Below, piece by piece: positions 20,834-29,049 of a stretch of 29,049 nucleotides of DNA; position 1 is the first letter of the stretch; each line of letters opens with the position of its first letter. The notes beneath the pieces are model-generated. The model was not told the DNA's origin. It saw nothing but the letters and a program-made list of their open reading frames with translations, and searched no databases. Origin of the DNA: Spirogloea muscicola (Eukaryota; Streptophyta; Zygnematophyceae; Spirogloeales; Spirogloeaceae). The translations under genes were made by a program, and so were the position numbers. The stretch spans positions 136,798-165,846 of the forward strand of contig WELB01000055.1 of assembly GCA_009602725.1 (NCBI GenBank). Reading direction: 5' to 3'.

Positions 20834-22146
20834 GGGGTCAGGGAGCTGTCTGACCATCCGGCAATGTCGGGAAATCAGCCATGCTGGGACAGCTTGTGCG
20901 CACAAGTCGGTGATAAGGGTCTTACGCCACTGGTAGACTTGCTCAAACCTGGTGCTCCAGCAATCTTGATGAAGGGCAGCCGATGGCAGCTCATGACCTC
21001 CTCCGAGATGCAATAGTTGGCATCTTCTGGAGGCGAGCTCTTGTTTGGCCACAGAGAATAGGAAGGTCATGCCCATCCAGATCAGGGCTGACAGCCTACA
21101 TACACGGCAGATCGACCTGGTGGCCGCCATGCCAGGCAGGGGGCCTTGCATCTTCGCGGAATGTGGTAACCACTGAATTGCACTTCACTCCCCACCACTA
21201 TGGTGTTCTCAGCTGGTGTTCTCAGCCGCGAATGCAGGACATGCACTTTCCAGTGCCGCCCGGGGCAAGGAGGCAAAGTATGCTGTTCATCTGGTGGAGG
21301 ATTGAAAGTGTTCCCCTCGCCATCTCTGTCCACAAGACCTTGTGCTCGACCTACTGCACCGTTGCAGATGTCAATGGCAAGTGTTACGTAGATCCATCCT
21401 CTACGGCGGCAATGGCAATTACATGTCCTGCCTCCGAGGACGACAAAGCAGAATTAAAGAGGTCGAAAATAGTAGCGACCACCACATCTGCGATGAAGCT
21501 TGGCCCCCCACCTGGCTGGTGACCATCGGTTGACCCCGCCATGTATGTAGAACATCAAGCCTGACCTCAACGGGCATGACGGATGTATACCTAACAACCA
21601 CATTAAACCACCAAATCCTAACACCGAAATTCTGAACTCCATCCAGTAAGTTGAACTCACAAATGTTCTGATAAAGCTTCTGCTACAGCTGGAACTTCCA
21701 ACCAGGGCGCGCTGCCACTGAAGTACGACAGGGACACCAGTCTATCATAAGCCAAAGTCTCCATATATTGGGAGCTAACAATCAAAAACTTCTCCAGCCA
21801 TATGCTCGAAGTTTGGAGAATGTTGCTGCACAAGTACTAGGCCTCAGAGCCTTTAGCCACAGCCCTCCCATGCACTTGGCTTGTCAGATCTCCATGATGA
21901 GAGCGATCAGAACGTACATGGAAGTGACATACGCAACTGTGTTGAGCTTCACATTTTGAGACAGGCTGGGCAAAGAATGGTACCAGGGCAGTAAAATCAT
22001 ATATATACTCATCAGTATTTTAACCAGTATATCAGAACTGAGGTCTATTCTGGAGATAGCACGCTTGTCTTACTATTGTAGTATCTAGATTGCTGAGCAA
22101 TTTGTGAATTCGGAGGACAAGTAGCCTAATGTACAGCCCCTCAAAG
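20834..22146. other. Long convergent intergenic region
   Basis: This 1.3 kb region lies between the Nudix stop (+) and the SLC44 stop (-). It contains a long imperfect inverted repeat (21065-21580). Open frames of up to 185 codons have no recognisable motif and poor codon bias. The stretch 21600-22146 is AT-richer and shows nothing further. Confidence 0.5.
21065..21580. repeat. Imperfect inverted repeat, arms of about 180-200 bases
   Basis: Left arm is about 21065-21265; right arm, in reverse complement, is about 21580-21400. Matching blocks include gtcatgccc, ctacataca followed by tggcg or cggca, gccaggcaggggg against gccaggtgggggg, and gcaggacatg. The loop is about 135 bases. Identity is roughly two-thirds by eye with small gaps. 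The arms encode similar peptides in the same frame (VMPIQIRADSLHT and VMPVEVRLDVLHT), which suggests descent from a coding element, but no transposase domain is recognised. Confidence 0.55.
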
Positions 22147-24478
22147 TCAAGCATTCTGAGCTCCCTTCATCTCAGTGGCTTGTGAGGTGCTCAAAGGCTG
22201 GGGGCTGGGAACAAGGAGGGATGGAGGCGCATTGCTGGCATTTGGGACGAGAATGTAGACATCGTGAATCTCCTGCTTGCTGACGGTGTTGCAGTCCTTG
22301 TCCATGGCGTAGCAGACATAGGTTGCATCGATGGCTACAATAATGACGTTTGTGAAGAAGCTGAGCACCATGAGGACAACGACAACGGACAGGATGGCAG
22401 CCAGCAGAGCAACAGGTTTTATGCCCCACACCTCATGGTGAGTAAAGTAGACCTGAGTGCAAGCATGTGGGACAGAGCGCATTTGTCAGTGTGGCAGTTG
22501 CTGTGATCTCTCTGAGATTGCACCGCCCAAGACCCATGCCTCTCAAAGGTCACAAATGAAGATGTCACCTTCCTAAGCATGTAGTTACTTGTAACGACAA
22601 CGGGAGGGTACAGTTAGATTGTACAATGGTGGCCTGCAAAACGATCCTTAAGTGTAAGCACAGCACTGCATTGTGCAAGAGCTGACTAAGTCCTGACATA
22701 CTCACCAGAGCTCCCCAGACACCTGCCATTAGCAGACTGCTGTAGAGCAGGATGCCACGGCTTAAGCGGTCAACAACCACAGTGGTGAGGAAGTTCCGCT
22801 TGAGCATGCCGTATGTTGACCTTGCTGACGTGATAAAATCGTCACCCCTTATCGCTGCAAAAATCACTGTATAGAGAAGCAGAAGAAGGCACTTAGCGAT
22901 TGGTATGGATGCACAGTCTGAGATTATTAACTGAAAGCACTGACCAAATATGACAAACACAAATGAGATCTGTGGAGGTACTTCAACTGCTAGTATATTC
23001 CACTCCAAGTCCACCAAAGGAGTTGCAGCAAGAAAGTAAGACTAGATCCTGTGGGGGTTCGACATCAACCTACCATTAGATCCACACTTTTGACAAACAG
23101 AAAGTGCAACCTTACTGCATATGCATCTGCAGCGGGCATTTCTGTAGCTCCACCAGTCAACCGTGGTACCGTGCATGGCAGCAAAGACTCTTAACAAACT
23201 TGTATGGGAAGGGCCACTAGCTTGCCTGAAAAGCCAGTGATGAACTCGACAACCTGGAGCAGGCACTCGAGGCAGCACCGTATGATGACGCTGAAGAGAC
23301 CCACGTGCCCATTGCCGCCGTCGTCCTGACCCTTTCGGGCCATGTTGCGCACGATGTTGATGATGGTCATGACCAGGCTCGAGAAGCAGAGTGTGCCCAA
23401 AGAGGGCCCCAAGGCATGCCTGCAGGCAGGGGAGAGGCTTCATGTGCTGCATGAGGCCCTCGTGAGTGGCTCCTATGACACTTGGACAACCATGCAGCGT
23501 GGCATAAGTTTGACAACCGCGACCTCGGGCCTCACGCTGCAGCCAAGTGCCAACAAAAGCTCAAAGAGAAAGTGTGGGGCTAGCACTCACTCGAGTGACT
23601 TCTTGGTGGTGCCCGTTGTAGCCGAGCCTGCGGGCGCAAAGTACCACTGGGAAACAGCGCCTGCCGTAACATAGGCCTGGATGTGCTGAAGCAGGGCCCC
23701 GAACCACAGGATCGCAGCCATTGCCACAAGGATGTACACAGCGGCCAGCGGGTGGACCTCCCACACGCAGCACGGCCGCGGCGTGGATTGCCCACAGGGC
23801 AGAGAGGGGATCTGAACGCGGTCCGGATGGGGGACCAGGCGGCCGACCGTCATGGCCAGGAAGAGCAGGGCGGACAGCGGCGTGACGCAGGCGAATAAGA
23901 GGAGCTGCAGAGCGGGGCCGAGCAGGAGCAGGAGCTTGTTCTGGCCGAGCGCCTCGGAGGCCACGCCGAAGATGCGCGCCGCGAGCTCCACCTTGTCACG
24001 GCGGAACACGAGGATGTGCAGCCAGGCGAGGGCGACGACGAGGAGGAAGGCGCCCACGAAGGCGCGCGCTCCCCCGGTGAGCTGCGCGGTGGCCTCGAGC
24101 ACGAGGAAGGTGTAGAGGCCGAGGGCGGCCGGGAGGCAGATGAGGACCGCGATGGTGGCGTACGCGAAGGCCCGGGCGTACGCGCGCAGCACCGCGAGGT
24201 ACAGCAGGCCCAGCGGCACGCTCACGAGCAGCGTGGCGGCCAGCGCCGCCAGCAGCGCCAGCCAGGGCCCGTCGCCGCCGCCTCCGGCTGCGCCGCCGCC
24301 GCCGCCGTCGCCAGCCTCCAGCAGGCGGCGGTGCGGGCCGCCGGGGAGAGGGCAGGAGGCGGTGTCGTTGACGGCGGGCGTGAACTGGCGGAGGAAGCCG
24401 GGGGCGTCGCTGGCGGGCTTGATGGCGGCGCCCGCCAGCACCACGGCTNCATAGAGGTCGCTAACTGATGCTCGAATA
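22147..24478 (-). CDS. SLC44/CTL (PNS1-like) choline-transporter-like membrane protein, 5'-incomplete
   Basis: Exons on the - strand: 24478-23591, 23419-23226, one or more small exons unresolved at 23190-22870, 22854-22706 and 22452-22147 (stop). The family consists of multi-pass choline/ethanolamine transporter-like proteins. The first exon carries an extracellular-type loop with Gly-rich insert and Cys, then hydrophobic segments (LALLAALAATLLVSVPLGLL, YATIAVLICLPAALGLY, GAFLLVVALAWLHILVF, LLLLLGPALQLLLFACV), then the hallmark HIQAYVTAGAVSQWYF. Later blocks: HALGPSLGTLCFSSLVMTI, AIRGDDFITSARSTYGMLK and ILSVVVVLMVLSFFTN, ending in a hydrophilic tail. The donor at 23225 appears to be GC (TCAG|gcaagc), and a following 11-base candidate exon (23120 area, DAYA) gives the family's NAY-like motif but does not keep phase. 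The N-terminal cytosolic part and first membrane segment are missing upstream. An N sits at 24449. Confidence 0.85.
24285..24310 (-). repeat. (CCG)n tract coding Gly-rich loop
   Basis: GCC/CCG triplets interrupted by tccggct encode GGGGGAAGGGG in the predicted extracellular loop of the SLC44 protein. It belongs to the same class of trinucleotide tract as those near other first exons in the window. Confidence 0.7.
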
Positions 24479-27281
<2,803 letters not shown>

Positions 27282-27600
27282 TGGTATCACGTTCCACCAT
27301 CTTCGCCATGGCAACAAAGCTGCAGCCCGCCATGCGCACGCCCGGGAACCCCACATGCCTTCTACCTCCCTCCATTCCTCTGTCAAACTTTGATCACCAG
27401 ACAGCTTTTCCATTGACTTGGTGCCACAATGTCCAGACTGCCCCAGCTGGTGGCTTGCGTGGCGCTTGAGTCAGCATGCCGAAGGATCGGACCAAGGGAA
27501 GTCATCATCGGCCATTGCAGGCCCATAATGGACAATCTGAGTCTTGGCCAGCAAAAGCTGGCCGGCCTTGCGGCTGGTCATGGCTGCAGCTGCCGCAACG
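27282..27600. other. Convergent intergenic region
   Basis: This lies between the AGXT2 stop (+) and the Aurora kinase stop (-) and holds both 3' untranslated regions. No polyadenylation motif or additional gene was recognised. Confidence 0.5.
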
Positions 27601-29025
27601 TCAGGCATCAGCGTTGGCAAGGACCCAGGGGTGCTCCAGCACGCCCGCCAGTGACAGCCGTTGCCGGGGGTCCTTCACTAGTAGCTGCGAAGCGGAATGA
27701 GGATACAGGAGAGAGGTAAAGGGGGAGAGACCTGTGAGGCCTGAGAGAAGTGGTGGAAGAGGAAGGAAGGAGGAGGGCGAAATGCGGGGCTGGTCGGAAG
27801 AGAGCAAAGAGGGGGCGCAAGCAGGACAGACGGAGGCACTGAAAGGCCAGGTGGGGCCGGAAGAGAAGGTGCAGTCTCGAGGAGAGAGGGAGGGAGGGAG
27901 AGAGGAATTATTGGGCTGGGTGAAAAGGGCGTCCACCTGAGAGATGAGGTCCTTGGCTGCATCGCTGACTGGCGGTGCTGCCGGGAACGTCAGATCCACT
28001 TTCACGATGCTGTGCATGCGGGAAAGTGGAGGTGAGGTCCGGTGAGGAGGGAGAGGGAAGCTGGAGAGAGAGGGGAGGGGGGAGCAAAGCCCCACCGACG
28101 GTATGTCTCTGAGTGGCCGGCCGCCTCAAACGGGGGGACGCCGAAGAGGAACTCATAGCACAGCACGCCGAGGCTCCACACGTCCACGCCCGTGCCATGC
28201 TCCTTGCCCTCGACTGCGGCGGCACCGCCACTCTCAGAAGGCCAACAATGGAGTGGAGGTGGAAGAAAGGAAGAGCAAGGCGAGCACAGAAAAGGGTACA
28301 GAGGATGACAGAACATGGGGGCAAAGTGAACGAAAGAGAAGAAGAAAAAGAGTTGGAGGAGAGAAGGGAGGGGGAAGGGAGGCAAGAAGGGGAGGAGGGA
28401 GGGGATGAGGGGGGAGAGAGAGGGGGGGGGGGTCGGTGCGCACCCATTTCCGGCGGGAGGTAGTCGAGCGTCCCGCAGAGCGTCTGGCGGCGCAGCGACG
28501 GCGCGTGCACGCTCCACCCAAAGTCGGCGATCTTGAGGTCGCCGCGCGCGCCCAGCAGCAGGTTCTCGGGCTTGATGTCGCGGTGGATCACGTGCTTCGA
28601 GTGGCAGTACATGAGCGCGCGCGCCAGCGAGGCCACGTACTGCTCACCACAATATTGCATGGAAAAGATCAGCAACAGTGAAGAGGTCACCTCGCTATTA
28701 AAGCACAAGAGTCTTTGCAAACCGGCTGACACTATGTAAGTATTAAATGTTGTAACACAACATATTTTTATGGAAGGATAGCTGATCACACCACTTTATC
28801 ACAAAAATGCTGGCTTCTAAAGACAGGAGTCTTCTTCCTCCTCCCCAATGCCCTCCTCCCACTCCTCATACACTCTTTGTTCTATAATTTCCTTTTACAG
28901 CGTCTCCGCTTTATTATGCAGCAGCTCACAGTGGCAGACCGCCGCTCGGAGAAGAAGTGCGACTTCTGGAGCTCCTTGTAGAGCTCGCCGCGCGCCGCGT
29001 ACTCGAGGATCAAGTAGATGCGGTT
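27601..29025 (-). CDS. AUR: Aurora-type serine/threonine protein kinase, partial (N-terminus off the right edge)
   Basis: Exons on the - strand: 29025-28930, 28639-28444, 28213-28096, 28009-27937 and 27684-27601 (stop TGA). All are phase-consistent, about 188 residues. Aurora kinases drive mitotic chromosome segregation and spindle function. Motifs: [19 protein letters not shown] (hinge region, kinase subdomain V), [14 protein letters not shown] (catalytic loop), [10 protein letters not shown] (DFG with the Aurora WSVH extension), [16 protein letters not shown] (activation loop Thr and P+1 loop), [37 protein letters not shown] and [18 protein letters not shown]. The glycine-rich loop, the ATP-binding Lys and the non-catalytic N-terminus lie beyond position 29025, because an acceptor (catgcag) precedes AACCGC there. 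The protein ends soon after the kinase fold (ANADA). Introns are strongly pyrimidine-rich in the sense strand. Whether it is the alpha or beta plant-type Aurora cannot be told without the N-terminus. Confidence 0.93.
27700..28440 (-). repeat. Purine-rich (sense: pyrimidine-rich) intron tracts in the Aurora gene
   Basis: Three Aurora introns (27685-27936, 28010-28095, 28214-28443) read as GA-rich on the + strand, for example ggagggaaggga and agagaggggggggggg. On the gene's sense strand they are CT-rich, like the AGXT2 intron at 25757-26326. Long open frames here are compositional artefacts. Confidence 0.8.
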
Positions 29026-29049
29026 CTGCATGGTGTCAGCAGGGGCGTC

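Noticed and set aside
20594-21151. 185-codon open frame on the - strand
   Set aside because: It is partly the shadow of the last Nudix exon. Codon bias in that overlap favours the + strand, and no motif is recognisable.
21082-21522. Possible P-loop-like peptide (APGGTGK) and long frames in the inverted repeat
   Set aside because: A short GGTGK resemblance occurs in one - strand frame, but it ends at once in a stop codon and no helicase or transposase motif follows, so no element was called.
27700-28463. + strand frames rich in Glu, Arg and Gly
   Set aside because: They are the reverse of CT-rich Aurora introns and exons; the - strand kinase motifs are unambiguous.

Overview
The window is nuclear DNA of an intron-rich eukaryote, most likely a green alga (Chlorophyta). 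The exons are GC-rich, the introns are short and mostly GT-AG, degenerate TTTAGGG-type (plant/Chlorella telomere-like) repeats lie inside introns, and TGTAA motifs typical of green-algal polyadenylation are found downstream of two genes. There is also a plant-like membrane-anchored DUF1365 protein and an Aurora kinase with the DFGWSVH signature. Assignment below Chlorophyta is not possible from sequence alone. No operon, CRISPR array, tRNA or rRNA was seen, and no intact mobile element. Two single Ns (19184, 24449) mark unresolved bases in GC-rich first exons.

Gene order, left to right: (1) 321-1618 (+), an unrecognised low-complexity protein in two exons. (2) 2359-5380 (-), a complete seven-exon DUF1365 protein. 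(3) 6440-9667 (-), a divergent phosphoglycerate kinase (PGK) homologue in eight recognised exons, with a possible extra 5' exon up to 9816 and beyond. (4) 10649-15235 (+), an SLC13/DASS-type sodium-coupled anion transporter in at least 13 exons. (5) 15562-19206 (-), a GT61 (DUF563) glycosyltransferase in about 11 exons. (6) 19282-20833 (+), a Nudix hydrolase of the ADP-ribose pyrophosphatase type. (7) 22147-24478 (-), an SLC44 choline-transporter-like protein. (8) 24777-27281 (+), a class III PLP aminotransferase of the AGXT2 type, 5'-incomplete. (9) 27601-29025 (-), an Aurora-type Ser/Thr kinase whose N-terminal part lies beyond the right edge.

The layout is mostly divergent or convergent pairs: PGK/SLC13, GT61/Nudix and SLC44/AGXT2 are head to head; gene 1/DUF1365, SLC13/GT61, Nudix/SLC44 and AGXT2/Aurora are tail to tail. 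The genes do not form one obvious pathway. They are housekeeping or metabolic genes for carbon metabolism, anion and choline-like transport, glycosylation, nucleotide-sugar clean-up, transamination and mitosis. Exon boundaries were read by hand from splice sites, reading phase and family motifs. The listed exon lengths keep phase unless stated otherwise.

Most unusual points: a PGK homologue that lacks several hallmark substrate-site residues; three candidate GC-AG introns in three successive genes; degenerate telomere-like repeats in introns and at a gene junction; a junction (24479-24776) where two head-to-head genes both seem to lack their 5' exons; and an imperfect inverted repeat of about 200 bases per arm at 21065-21580.
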